Shown: positions 1-6,923, counted from the first letter of the stretch. The stretch is DNA of 9,294 nucleotides from RHKX01 sp964497825 (GCA_964497825.1 CAZCFA010000086.1:1-9294); one strand, 5' to 3'. Translations and numbers: made by a program. Notes: generated by a model from the letters alone, not told the origin.

Positions 1-404
1 GGCTCGCCCGCCGCGGCCGCGGCGGGGCTGGCGAGGCCGGCTGCCTCGGCCGCGGGCGAGACGGCGGCGGGCGGCTGCGGCTGCGGCGCCGCGCCGCCCT
101 TCTTGGCGGCCTTCTTCGCCGCCTTCTCGGCGGCCCGGCGCTGCTTCAGCTCCTCGCGCTGGCGCGCCCGCTCGGCCTTCTGCTCCTCGCGCTCCCGCTT
201 CTTGCGCTGCCGCGGGGACTCGTCGGCCGGCGCCGAGGCCGGCTGCCCGCCCGGCGGCGGGCCCTCGACCGGCGCTCCGGCCGGCGGCGCGCCCTCGACC
301 GGTGCTCCAGCCGGCGGCGCGCCCTCGACCGGGCCCGAGGACGGCGGCGGCATGCTCGCGGGCGCGGGAACGGAGGGGTTCTGCTGTGGATCCTGCTCGC
401 TCAA
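1..404 (-). CDS. Proline-repeat and charged-helix protein, N-terminal part (cut by window edge)
   Basis: I do not recognise this protein. The first 134 codons are visible and the gene runs off the left edge. The start is TTG at 404-402, chosen because a strong GAGGAG lies 5 nt upstream. Residues 1-60 are rich in Pro, Gly and Ala and contain a 10-residue repeat of the form APPAGAPVEG. Residues 64-104 are almost all Lys, Arg, Glu, Gln and Ala (for example RKKREREEQKAERARQ), which should form a long charged helix or coiled coil. Residues 105-134 return to Pro/Ala-rich low complexity. No signal peptide or membrane segment is seen in this part, so a folded or membrane domain, if there is one, lies beyond the edge. 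It follows smpB by 91 bp on the same strand and could be read from the same transcript, but its own ribosome binding site suggests independent translation. Function unknown. Confidence 0.7.
   Translation of the reverse strand, partial: MSEQDPQQNPSVPAPASMPPPSSGPVEGAPPAGAPVEGAPPAGAPVEGPPPGGQPASAPADESPRQRKKREREEQKAERARQREELKQRRAAEKAAKKAAKKGGAAPQPQPPAAVSPAAEAAGLASPAAAAAGE
251..331 (-). repeat. In-frame 30-bp tandem repeat (about 2.7 copies)
   Basis: Copies start at 251, 281 and 311 (the last one partial) and differ by only a few substitutions. Because 30 is a multiple of three, the repeat encodes the 10-residue APPAGAPVEG unit in the Pro-rich region of the minus-strand protein. Such arrays change length by slippage without breaking the frame. 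Confidence 0.85.
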
Positions 405-409
405 GACGG

Positions 410-415
410 CTCCTC
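410..415 (-). promoter_or_regulatory. Shine-Dalgarno GAGGAG of the proline-repeat gene
   Basis: On the minus strand GAGGAG is followed by 5 nt and then TTG. It is the best ribosome binding site in the window and decides in favour of the TTG start over the internal ATG 17 codons later. Confidence 0.7.
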
Positions 416-482
416 GTCGCTTCGACGCTCAGCCGACATTGAAGCAACCGGGCCCAACCCTGGGCAAGGCCCCATTCCCGCA

Positions 483-498
483 TGAACGGCGGCGTTCA
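483..498 (-). terminator. Perfect 6-bp stem-loop over the smpB stop codon
   Basis: TGAACG and CGTTCA form a 6-bp stem around a 4-nt loop, and the smpB TGA is the first three bases of the stem. A second small stem, GCCCA/TGGGC with a 4-nt loop, lies at 452-465 in the same gap. Neither is followed by a T-run, so this is at best a weak or partial terminator or a 3'-end stabiliser between smpB and the next gene. The rest of the 405-495 gap shows nothing else I can support. Confidence 0.3.
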
Positions 499-978
499 GC
501 GATATCGGCCCTTGAGCTCGCGGGCGACGTCCCGGGCGACGTCGCGATCGCGGATCGCGCGGCGCTTGTCGGCCCGCTCCTTGCCGCGCGCGAGCGCCAG
601 CTCGACCTTCGCGTTGTTGCCGCGGAAGTAGATCCGCGTCGGGATCAGCGTCAGGCCCTTGCGCTGCATCCGCCCGACCAGGCGTTCGATCTGCCAGCGG
701 TGCAGGAGCAGCTTGCGGGGCCGTTCGGGCTCGTGGTTCTCGCGCGCCGGCGGGTAGGGCGGGATGTAGGAGCCGCGCAGGTACAGCTCGCCGTCGTCGA
801 TCAGCGCGTAGGCGTCCCGTAGCCGCGCCTTGCCGTCGCGCAGCGACTTCACCTCGGTCCCCTGTAACACGACCCCCGCCTCGAACGTCTCGACGAGCTC
901 GTAGGCGAAGCGCGCGGCGCGGTTGGTCGCGACGTCGGGGCCGCGGCCGCCCTCGCCCGCGGTCGGCTTCGGGCTCAT
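496..978 (-). CDS. smpB: SsrA-binding protein SmpB
   Basis: SmpB binds tmRNA and delivers it to ribosomes stalled on broken messages, so that the nascent chain is tagged for degradation. The product is 160 residues, the usual family length. Family motifs are clear: TNRAARFAYELVETFEAG (18-35), GTEVKSLRDGKARLRDAY (40-57), NHEPERPRKLLLHR (81-94), KGLTLIPTRIYF (107-118) and KVELALARGKERADKR (124-139). The basic C-terminal tail ends in DVARELKGRYR; it is the part known to enter the ribosomal A site and decoding region. The start is ATG at 978, which overlaps the TGA of the exoribonuclease gene by 4 nt (ATGA), with a weak GGGGA 7 nt upstream. The pairing with an RNase R-type gene is a known arrangement and fits function, since RNase R degrades the non-stop messages released by trans-translation. 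The tmRNA gene itself is not in the window. Confidence 0.97.
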   Translation of the reverse strand: MSPKPTAGEGGRGPDVATNRAARFAYELVETFEAGVVLQGTEVKSLRDGKARLRDAYALIDDGELYLRGSYIPPYPPARENHEPERPRKLLLHRWQIERLVGRMQRKGLTLIPTRIYFRGNNAKVELALARGKERADKRRAIRDRDVARDVARELKGRYR

Positions 979-2765
979 CGCCGCGTCCCCGCCCGGCGCC
1001 GGCCGCCGCCACGCTGCGCTCGCTCCTGCTTGGGCTCGGCGGCGGTCAGGTCGACGCGCCCGCGCGGCGCCTCGACCGAGTCGACGCGAACCTCGATCCG
1101 GTCGCCGTAGCCGAGCCGCCGCCCGCTTCGCGTCCCGATCAGCGCCGATTCGACGTCGTTGATCTCGTAGCGGTCGCCGCGGATCCGCCGCGCCGGCAGG
1201 AAGCCCTCGTAGATGTCGGAGCGCTCGCCCGCGAAGGAGACGAAGACGCCGGCGCCGATCACGCCCGAGACCTCGCCCGCGAACGCGGTCTCGCGGCCGC
1301 GCTCGAACAGCTCGCGCTCGAGCAGGAAGCCCGCGCAGACGTCGTCGGCGTCGCGCTCGACCTTGATCGCTTCGCGCTCGCGGTCGGAGCAGTGCAGGGC
1401 CGCGGCCGCGACCTCGGCCGCGGCCGGCGCCGGCTCGTCGCCGGCGACCGCCGCCAGCAGCGCCCGGTGCGCGATCAGGTCGGGGTAGCGCCTGATCGGC
1501 GAGGTGAAGTGCGCGTAGGCGAGGCTGGCGAGGCCGGCGTGGCCGAGGTTGCGCTCGCTGTAGCGGGCCGGGCGCATCGCCCGCAAGACGAGCGAGGAGA
1601 GCGCCGCCGCCCCGTGGCCGCGGCGCTCGGCTTCGGCGGCGACGAGGCGGCTCGCCTCGACCGCGACCGCGCCGGCCTCGGTCGGTCCGGCGAGCTCGCC
1701 GATCGCCGGCGTCGGCACGTCGAGCGAGGCGAGCTGCTCGAGCATGAACCGGACCCGCTTCGGATCGGGCTGCTCGTGGACGCGATACAGCGCCGGCACG
1801 CCCTTGCGCTCGAGCAGCGTCGCGACCTGCTCGTTGGTGAGGATCATCAGCCGCTCGATCAGCCGGTGCGCCTCGGTCGCCTCGACCCGGCGTGAGCGCT
1901 CGGGCGTGCCGTCGGCGGCGAAGACGAACTCGGGCTCGGAGCCGGCGACGCTGAGCCCCGACCCCCCCGCGGCGGCGGTCGCGGCGGCCGCCGCCCGCGC
2001 CGCCTCGATCGCGATCGCGACGGGCTCGGCCGCGCGCGCGGCGCCGGCGAAGATCCGGTCGAGGTGGTCGTAGTCGAAGCGCTCGTCGGAGCGGATCAGC
2101 GAGCGGTAGAAGCTCGCCGAGCGCGGCTCGCCGCCGGCGCCGAGAACGAGCTCGGCGGTGACCGCGAACCGCTCGGCGCCGGGCCGCAGGCTGCAGGCGT
2201 CGCCGCTCAGCGACTGCGGCAGCATCGGCACGACGACCCCCGGCGCGTAGGTCGAGTTGGCGCGTGCCAGGGCCTCGCGGTCGAGGCCGCTCTCGGGCGC
2301 GACGTGGGCGGCGACGTCGGCGATGTGGATCCAGAGCCGGAAGCCGTCGCCCTCGCGCCGGGCCGAGACCGCGTCGTCGAAGTCGCGGGCGCTCGCCGGA
2401 TCGACGGTGAAGGTCGGCTCCGCGGTCAGGTCGCGGCGGCCGCCCGCGTCGCCCCGCAGCCGCTCGATCGCCCGCCTCGCCTCCTGCTCGTGGCGATCGC
2501 GGAAGGTCGGCCGCAGCCCGCGGTCGGCGAGCAGCGCGGCGATCACGTCGCGGGGACGGTCGGCGCGCCCGAGGTCGGCGATCGGCTGGGCGCTGCGGGG
2601 GCCGATCCGGCAGAGCGCGATCCCGCCCTCCCCGACCCGGACCCGGCCGCGCCCCAGCGCGATCTGCGGGGCGCGGTCGAAGAGCGGCTCGCCGACCCAG
2701 AACCGGCCGCGCCGGGAGACGACCAGCGCCCGCGGCCGGCTGGCGTCGAATCGCTGCGCCGGCAT
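975..2765 (-). CDS. rnr: RNB-family 3'-5' exoribonuclease (RNase R/RNase II type), short form
   Basis: This is a processive, Mg-dependent 3'-5' exoribonuclease of the RNB family, 596 residues. The catalytic motif VDPASARDFDDA starts at 121; its acidic residues D122, D128, D130 and D131 match the four Asp of the family. Further RNB signatures are LWIHIADVAAHV (144-155), YAPGVVVPMLPQSLSGDACS (173-192), HRLIERLMILTNEQVA (300-315), YRVHEQPDPKR (327-337) and SLAYAHFTSPIRRYPDLIAH (414-433), which holds the conserved Arg pair of the active site. An S1 RNA-binding domain covers about 495-575 (GEVSGVIGAGVFVSF), followed by a basic tail. E. coli RNase R has 813 residues; here the N-terminal helix-turn-helix and first cold-shock domain are missing or reduced, with only ~115 residues before the RNB core. 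ATG at 2765 lies 3 nt after the protease stop. RNase R is favoured over RNase II by the smpB neighbour, but size alone is ambiguous. Confidence 0.93.
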   Translation of the reverse strand: MPAQRFDASRPRALVVSRRGRFWVGEPLFDRAPQIALGRGRVRVGEGGIALCRIGPRSAQPIADLGRADRPRDVIAALLADRGLRPTFRDRHEQEARRAIERLRGDAGGRRDLTAEPTFTVDPASARDFDDAVSARREGDGFRLWIHIADVAAHVAPESGLDREALARANSTYAPGVVVPMLPQSLSGDACSLRPGAERFAVTAELVLGAGGEPRSASFYRSLIRSDERFDYDHLDRIFAGAARAAEPVAIAIEAARAAAAATAAAGGSGLSVAGSEPEFVFAADGTPERSRRVEATEAHRLIERLMILTNEQVATLLERKGVPALYRVHEQPDPKRVRFMLEQLASLDVPTPAIGELAGPTEAGAVAVEASRLVAAEAERRGHGAAALSSLVLRAMRPARYSERNLGHAGLASLAYAHFTSPIRRYPDLIAHRALLAAVAGDEPAPAAAEVAAAALHCSDREREAIKVERDADDVCAGFLLERELFERGRETAFAGEVSGVIGAGVFVSFAGERSDIYEGFLPARRIRGDRYEINDVESALIGTRSGRRLGYGDRIEVRVDSVEAPRGRVDLTAAEPKQERAQRGGGRRRAGTRR

Positions 2766-2768
2766 CGG

Positions 2769-3953
2769 CTAGCCGCCCGCGTCGATCCGCGCGGCGACGT
2801 CGCGCAGGCCCGCGTCGAGCACGCGGTCGTCGCCGTCGCCGGGATCCCTGTCGACAACCTTCTCGTCCGGGCTGACGCCGGTGCCGAGGATCGAGCTGCC
2901 GTCGGCCGTCAGGTACTCGCCGACGGTTATGTCGAGGGCGCCGCCGCCGTCGAGCTCGATCACCTCCTGGAAGACGCCCTTGCCGAAGGTGGTGGTGCCG
3001 ATGATCTTCGCCAGGTCGTTCTCCTGTAGCGCCGCCGAGGTGATCTCCGAGGCCGAGGCGGTGTCGCCGTCGACGAGCACCGCGACCGGGCCGAGGCCAT
3101 CGAGCGCATCGCCCGCCGCCTGGAACGTCTTGCGGTCGCGGTCGCGACCCTCGATCGTCACCACCGGCCCGTCCTCCTGGAAGATCGAGGTGACGAGGAC
3201 GGCCTCGTCGAGCAGGCCGCCGCCGTTGCCGCGCAGGTCGAAGACGAGGCCCTCGGCGCCGCGCTTGCGCAGCTTCTCGATCGCCGCCCGCAGCTCGGCG
3301 TGGGCGCCGCGGCTGAACGTCGACAGGTGGACGTAGCCGATCTTCTCGCCGTCCTCGCGCCGGATCCTGCTCTGCACGACCGGGACCTTGACCTCGGCCC
3401 GCTCGACGTCCAGGGTCCGCCGCTTGCCGCTGGCGCCGTCGACGACAGTGAGCTCGACGTCGGTCCCCGGCGGGCCCTTGATCCGCGCCGAGGCCTCCTC
3501 GGCGGAGACGCCGGCGATCGAGTCGCCCTCGACGGCGACGATCACGTCGCCGACTCCGATCCCCGCCTGCTCGGCCGGGCTGCCGTCGAAGACCGCGGCG
3601 ACCTTGAGGCCGCGCTTGCTCGCGGCGACGCTGAGCCCGACGCCGGAGAAGCGGCCCGAGTTGGCTTCCTGGAACCGCTTGTAGGCGGCGGCGTCGAAGT
3701 AGTGCGAGAACCTGTCGTCGTTCTGCTTCGAAATCTTCCGCACCATCCCCGCGATCGAGGCGTCCTCGAGCTTGTCGGGATCGGTCGCGCGGAAGTAGGA
3801 CTCGCCGATGATCTCGCGCGCCTCGTCGGTGCGGCTCTGCTGCTCGACGCCGGGCAGCGCCTCGCGAACCGGATCGACGAACGCGACGAGCGCGAGCGCG
3901 ACGAGGAGGCCGGCCAGCAGGCCGAGCAGGAAGGCCGGCCTGCGAGCGCTCAA
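2769..3953 (-). CDS. Membrane-anchored PDZ/S41 C-terminal processing protease (CtpA/CtpB-like)
   Basis: This is a serine protease with a Ser/Lys dyad that cleaves proteins outside the cytoplasmic membrane. The 394 residues show, in order: a basic N-terminus and one hydrophobic segment (about 7-26), serving as signal anchor; a helical region; a PDZ domain (about 100-175; GVGLSVA, then KVAAVFDGSPAEQAGIGVGD at 117-136); and the S41 core. The nucleophile is S300 in DTASASEI, and the general base is K325 in TTFGKG. Their 25-residue spacing equals that of S452/K477 in E. coli Prc. GYVHLSTF (206-213) and VFDLRGNGGG (237-246) are further family motifs. The start is TTG at 3953, overlapping the ftsX stop as TTGA with no clear Shine-Dalgarno, so re-initiation after ftsX is likely. 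Bacillus ctpB also lies beside ftsEX. The substrate is unknown; control of a wall hydrolase or its regulator would fit the context. Confidence 0.93.
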   Translation of the reverse strand: MSARRPAFLLGLLAGLLVALALVAFVDPVREALPGVEQQSRTDEAREIIGESYFRATDPDKLEDASIAGMVRKISKQNDDRFSHYFDAAAYKRFQEANSGRFSGVGLSVAASKRGLKVAAVFDGSPAEQAGIGVGDVIVAVEGDSIAGVSAEEASARIKGPPGTDVELTVVDGASGKRRTLDVERAEVKVPVVQSRIRREDGEKIGYVHLSTFSRGAHAELRAAIEKLRKRGAEGLVFDLRGNGGGLLDEAVLVTSIFQEDGPVVTIEGRDRDRKTFQAAGDALDGLGPVAVLVDGDTASASEITSAALQENDLAKIIGTTTFGKGVFQEVIELDGGGALDITVGEYLTADGSSILGTGVSPDEKVVDRDPGDGDDRVLDAGLRDVAARIDAGG

Positions 3954-4849
3954 ATGCGCAGGAACCGGCGCAGCGTGACGCCGCTGCCAAGCGCCGAGAG
4001 CGCCATCGCGCCGACCACCAGCGAGGCGATCAGGGGTCCGAATGCGATCGTGTTGAAGTTGTCAATCAAGGTCAGGTCGTCCGACAGCGGGTCGACGATG
4101 ATTGCCTTTGCGACGATCATTATGCCGACGGCGATGCCGGCGCCGACCATGCCGACGACGATGCCCTCGATCACGAACGGCCAGCGGATGAACCAGTTGG
4201 TCGCGCCGACGAGCTGCATCACCTCGACCTCGCGCCGGCGCGCGTAGATCGAGAGCCGGATCGTGTTGCCGATCAGGAACAGCGAGGCGAGCGCGAGCAG
4301 GATCGCGATCGCCAGCAGCAACACCTTGACGGCGCCGGTGACCGAGCGGATCGCCTGCGTCTGCTCGCCGCTGACGATGTCATCGATCGCCGAGCTGATC
4401 GGCTGCGGCTTGCCGGTCGAGTCCGGCGGCGAGAGCGCCGTCTGAACCGACTCGAGATTGTCGGGATCATCGAGCTTGACGTTGAACGCCGGCGGCAGCG
4501 GGTTCGAGTTGAGCTGGTCGAGCAGGCTCTTGTCCTCGAGCCGGTCCTCGAGGATCTTCAGCGCCTTCGCCGGCGGCACGTACTCGACGCTCTCGACGTG
4601 CTGGATGCCCTCGATCCGGTTCTGCAGGCTCTTGATCTCGGACGGGGTCGCATCGTTGAACAGGAACACCTTGAGCTCGAGCTGGCTGCGGACGTCGTCG
4701 GTCTTCGACCCCGACGCCTCCAGCACCGGCACGAGGACGCCGACGAGCAGCACCGTGACCGCGATCGTCACGACCGCGGCGATCGAGGGGGCGGCGTTGC
4801 GGCGCAGCGCCCGGTAGGCCTCGCCGAGGAAGAACGGGAGCCGGCTCAC
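3950..4849 (-). CDS. ftsX: Cell division ABC transporter-like permease FtsX
   Basis: FtsX is the membrane half of the FtsEX complex, which does not transport but passes the energy of ATP hydrolysis to extracellular peptidoglycan hydrolases at the division site. The 299 residues have the classic four-helix layout: TM1 about 22-44, a large extracellular loop about 45-171 that would contact the hydrolase, TM2 about 172-194, TM3 about 226-252 and TM4 about 270-290. The cytoplasmic motif ARRREVEVMQLVGATNWFIR (203-222) after TM2 is diagnostic and includes the coupling helix towards FtsE. The loop contains VESVEYVPPAKAL (85-97) and NPLPPAFNVKL (116-126), typical of the family. The start is GTG at 4849, overlapping the ftsE TGA by 4 nt (GTGA). 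The next gene overlaps its stop in turn, so ftsE, ftsX and the protease form a translationally coupled block. Length and topology are complete. Confidence 0.96.
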   Translation of the reverse strand: MSRLPFFLGEAYRALRRNAAPSIAAVVTIAVTVLLVGVLVPVLEASGSKTDDVRSQLELKVFLFNDATPSEIKSLQNRIEGIQHVESVEYVPPAKALKILEDRLEDKSLLDQLNSNPLPPAFNVKLDDPDNLESVQTALSPPDSTGKPQPISSAIDDIVSGEQTQAIRSVTGAVKVLLLAIAILLALASLFLIGNTIRLSIYARRREVEVMQLVGATNWFIRWPFVIEGIVVGMVGAGIAVGIMIVAKAIIVDPLSDDLTLIDNFNTIAFGPLIASLVVGAMALSALGSGVTLRRFLRI

Positions 4850-5661
4850 AGCACCGTGCTCACGTCGTCGCCGCCGTCGCGCTCGTCGTCGGGCTCGACC
4901 CCGAGCTCGTTGCGAACCCGGAGGCCGAACTCCTCGGTCGACTCGTCGCTGGCGTACAGGCCGGCCGACTGGTCGCGGATCACGCGGCCGTCGTAGAGCT
5001 GGACGACGCGGCGCCGCATCTTGTCGACCATCTCGCGGTCGTGGGTGACGACGACGACGGTGGTCCCGGTCCGGTTGATCCGGTAGAGCAGCTGCATGAT
5101 CCCGATCGAGGTCTCGGGGTCGAGGTTGCCGGTCGGCTCGTCGGCCAGCAGCAGCGGCGGGTGGCTGACGAACGCGCGCGCCACCGAGACGCGCTGCTGC
5201 TCGCCGCCGGAGAGCTGGTCGGGGTAGTTGTGGATCTTCGCCCCGAGGCCGACCATGCGCAGGATCTCGGGGACCTGGCGCTTGATCTCACCGCGGGGCG
5301 TGCCGGTGACCTGCAGCGCGTAGGCGACGTTGTCGTAGACGGTCCGGTTCGGCAGCAGCTTGAAGTCCTGGAAGACGGTGCCGATCCGGCGCCGCAGCAT
5401 CGGCACCTTCGAGCGGTCGATCTCGTTGATGTCCTTGCCGGCGACCATCACCCGGCCGCTGGCCGGCTCGAGGCCCCGCAGCAGCAGCCGGATGAACGTC
5501 GACTTGCCGCAGCCGGTCGGGCCGACGAGGAAGACGAACTCGCCGCGGTCGATCTTCAGCGACACGCGCTCGAGCCCGACGTGGCCGCCGGGATAGACCA
5601 TCGTCACGTCGCTGAGCTCGACGAGCGGGGGCCGCGACGGGCGTGGGTGGGACTCCTCCAT
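4846..5661 (-). CDS. ftsE: Cell division ATP-binding protein FtsE
   Basis: FtsE is the cytoplasmic ATPase that drives FtsX. From ATG at 5661 the product has 271 residues. All ABC motifs are present: Walker A GPTGCGKST (47-55), Q-loop VFQDFKLLPNRTV (96-108, Q98), signature LSGGEQQR (150-157), Walker B PLLLADEPTGNLD (169-181) and switch His in VTHD (H207). DFKLLPNRTVYDNVA is typical of FtsE rather than other ABC ATPases. FtsE is usually about 225-230 residues; this one carries an acidic C-terminal extension of ~43 residues (about 229-271; YASDESTEEFGLRVRNELGV), plus ~12 extra residues at the N-terminus. The start is uncertain: ATG at 5709 would add 16 mostly Arg/Ala/Ser/Thr residues, and neither site has a well-placed Shine-Dalgarno (AGAGGA lies 16 nt before 5709, which is too far). 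It is the first gene of the operon; prfB, often upstream of ftsE, is absent and a divergent gene lies there instead. Confidence 0.95.
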   Translation of the reverse strand: MEESHPRPSRPPLVELSDVTMVYPGGHVGLERVSLKIDRGEFVFLVGPTGCGKSTFIRLLLRGLEPASGRVMVAGKDINEIDRSKVPMLRRRIGTVFQDFKLLPNRTVYDNVAYALQVTGTPRGEIKRQVPEILRMVGLGAKIHNYPDQLSGGEQQRVSVARAFVSHPPLLLADEPTGNLDPETSIGIMQLLYRINRTGTTVVVVTHDREMVDKMRRRVVQLYDGRVIRDQSAGLYASDESTEEFGLRVRNELGVEPDDERDGGDDVSTVL

Positions 5662-5834
5662 CCGCGAGCGGCGGGTCCGGAGGCGGCTACGGGTGCGGGC
5701 TCTGGCCATGGCGCGAAAGTGTGCTTCCTCTCCGGACGGTCGCGCCGGGGTCGCGGGCCGCCTGAACGAGGGCCTGCATCCTGGGCGATCGGTTGCAGTT
5801 GCGGGGCCGCGCTTGACGACTCCCCTGTTAGTCC

Positions 5835-5840
5835 ATGCTA
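5835..5840 (-). promoter_or_regulatory. Possible -10 element for the ftsE operon
   Basis: TAGCAT on the minus strand fits the actinobacterial TANNNT pattern and would start transcription near 5828, giving a 5' leader of about 119 nt (to 5709) or 167 nt (to 5661). No convincing -35 box is found 16-19 nt upstream. It is the best candidate I see, not a firm call. Confidence 0.25.
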
Positions 5841-5843
5841 ACG

Positions 5844-5868
5844 AACTGCACACAATCCTTTCGCAGTT
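5844..5868. promoter_or_regulatory. Inverted repeat AACTGC-N13-GCAGTT in the divergent promoter region
   Basis: Two 6-bp arms (5844-5849 and 5863-5868) are separated by 13 bp. The right arm runs into the probable -35 box of the DUF389 promoter, and the left arm lies just upstream of the possible ftsE -10. The 9-mer GCAGTTGCG covering the right arm (5863-5871) occurs again at 5795-5803 as a direct repeat. A second short palindrome, GTTAG-N6-CTAAC, is at 5827-5842. This arrangement fits a regulator site acting on both divergent transcripts, but arms this short can occur by chance. Confidence 0.3.
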
Positions 5869-5897
5869 GCGCCCTGCGCCTCGGGGCGGCGTAGGAT
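5867..5897 (+). promoter_or_regulatory. Promoter of the DUF389 gene, probably leaderless
   Basis: A -10 TAGGAT at 5892-5897 is a textbook actinobacterial hexamer. TTGCGC at 5867-5872, 19 nt upstream, is a fair -35. The GTG start at 5904 begins 6 nt after the hexamer, exactly where transcription should start, and there is no Shine-Dalgarno. The message is therefore predicted to begin at or within a base of its start codon. Confidence 0.55.
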
Positions 5898-5903
5898 CGC
5901 TGC

Positions 5904-6923
5904 GTGGTCCACCTGCGGATCGTTTCGCCCCGCCGTCACTCCCCCAACGTCCTCGAGCTGCTCGACGACACCGACGCGGTCGTCAACGTCGTCCACATCG
6001 CCGACGTCGTGATGAAGCCGCCCGGCGACCTGATCCTCTGCGACGTCGCCGCCCGCGACGCGAGCCTGCTGATCGCCGACCTGCGCGAGCTCGACATCGA
6101 CCGCGACGGCTCGATCGCGATCGAGGAGATCGATGCCGAGATCGGCGGCGTAACCTCGGAGATGTTCCGCCGCCGCCGCGACGACATCGGCTCCGACCCG
6201 GTCGTCTGGGAGCACGTCTCGCGGCGCACCTCCGAGAGCGTCGAGCTCTCGCAGAGCTTCCTGATCTTCATGACGCTGGCGATGCAGATCGCCGCCGTCG
6301 GCATCTACTTCAACCAGCCGATCCTGATCGTCGGCGCGATGGTCGTCGGCCCCGACTTCGGCCCGATCGCGGGCGTCTGCGTCGCGCTCATCGAACGCAA
6401 CTGGAAGCTCGCCCGGCGCTCGGCGAAGGCGCTCGCGGTCGCGATCCCGCTCGGCATCGTGATCTGCCTGCTGACGACGCTGCTGCTGCGCGCCGGCGGC
6501 GCGCTGCCGGGCACGATCAACTTCGACCAGCACTCACTGACCCGGTTCATCTCCAACCCCGACTTCTTCTCCGTCTACGTCGCCGTCGTCGCCGGCGTGA
6601 TCGGCGTGCTCTCGCTGACGACGGCGAAGTCGAGCGTGCTCGTCGGCGTCCTGATCTCGGTGACGACGATCCCGGCCGCCGCCAACATCGGCGTCGCCGC
6701 CGCCTACGGCGACTGGGCGACGACCTGGGGCGCGGCGCTGCAGCTCGCCGTCAACCTCGTCTCGATCTTCACCGCCGGCTTCCTGACGCTGTACGTGCAG
6801 CGGCGGATCTACGTCAAGCGCCGCCGCCGGCACCTCAGCGACGAGTCGCGCCGCGACGCCGGCCTGCCGATTGGCAGGAGCCGCCGCGAGGGCGACAAGC
6901 GCTACGAGCCGTCGGTGCACTGA
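5904..6923 (+). CDS. DUF389 (TIGR00341-type) integral membrane protein
   Basis: This is a family of unknown function. The product is 339 residues with two parts. Residues 1-115 form a soluble, probably cytoplasmic domain that opens with MVHLRIVSPRRHSPNVLELL and contains DLILCDVAARDA (42-53), as in other actinobacterial members; this supports the GTG start at 5904. Residues 116-300 contain about six membrane helices: 118-136, 139-162, 177-196, 222-238, 242-265 and 276-297. Family signatures are GAMVVGPDFGPIAG (144-157) in the second helix and LTTAKSSVLVGVLISVTTIP (238-257) in the fifth. A basic tail (RRIYVKRRRRHL, 300-311) should stay in the cytoplasm. The gene is transcribed away from ftsE and towards the transketolase genes; it has no partner on its own strand here, so context gives no function. 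A channel or transporter-like role is only a guess from topology. Confidence 0.92.
   Translation: MVHLRIVSPRRHSPNVLELLDDTDAVVNVVHIADVVMKPPGDLILCDVAARDASLLIADLRELDIDRDGSIAIEEIDAEIGGVTSEMFRRRRDDIGSDPVVWEHVSRRTSESVELSQSFLIFMTLAMQIAAVGIYFNQPILIVGAMVVGPDFGPIAGVCVALIERNWKLARRSAKALAVAIPLGIVICLLTTLLLRAGGALPGTINFDQHSLTRFISNPDFFSVYVAVVAGVIGVLSLTTAKSSVLVGVLISVTTIPAAANIGVAAAYGDWATTWGAALQLAVNLVSIFTAGFLTLYVQRRIYVKRRRRHLSDESRRDAGLPIGRSRREGDKRYEPSVH

Noticed and set aside
251..331. CRISPR-like 30-bp repeats
   Set aside because: The copies are directly adjacent with no spacers, keep the reading frame and encode a Pro/Gly repeat.
103..822. Plus-strand open frame of 239 codons across the proline-repeat gene and smpB
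   Set aside because: It crosses the end of smpB and the intergenic gap antisense and shows only complementary repeat sequence.
979..3990. A very long open frame on the minus strand upstream of, and in frame with, smpB
   Set aside because: It is a GC-driven shadow. Its upstream part is Arg/Ala/Gly-rich nonsense overlapping the exoribonuclease and protease genes in another frame; only its last 160 codons (496-978) are real SmpB.
2064..4247. Long plus-strand open frames opposite the exoribonuclease, protease and ftsX
   Set aside because: No recognisable motifs and composition typical of antisense shadows; the minus-strand genes carry full sets of family motifs.
5813..5841. TTGACG at 5813-5818 as the -35 of a plus-strand promoter
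   Set aside because: The box itself is good, but no acceptable -10 lies 16-19 nt downstream (only TGCTAA or GCTAAC), while TAGGAT next to the gene start explains expression better.
5662..5853. Longer FtsE starting at GTG 5853
   Set aside because: The added residues have no similarity to FtsE, would use the divergent promoter region as coding sequence, and the start lacks a ribosome binding site.
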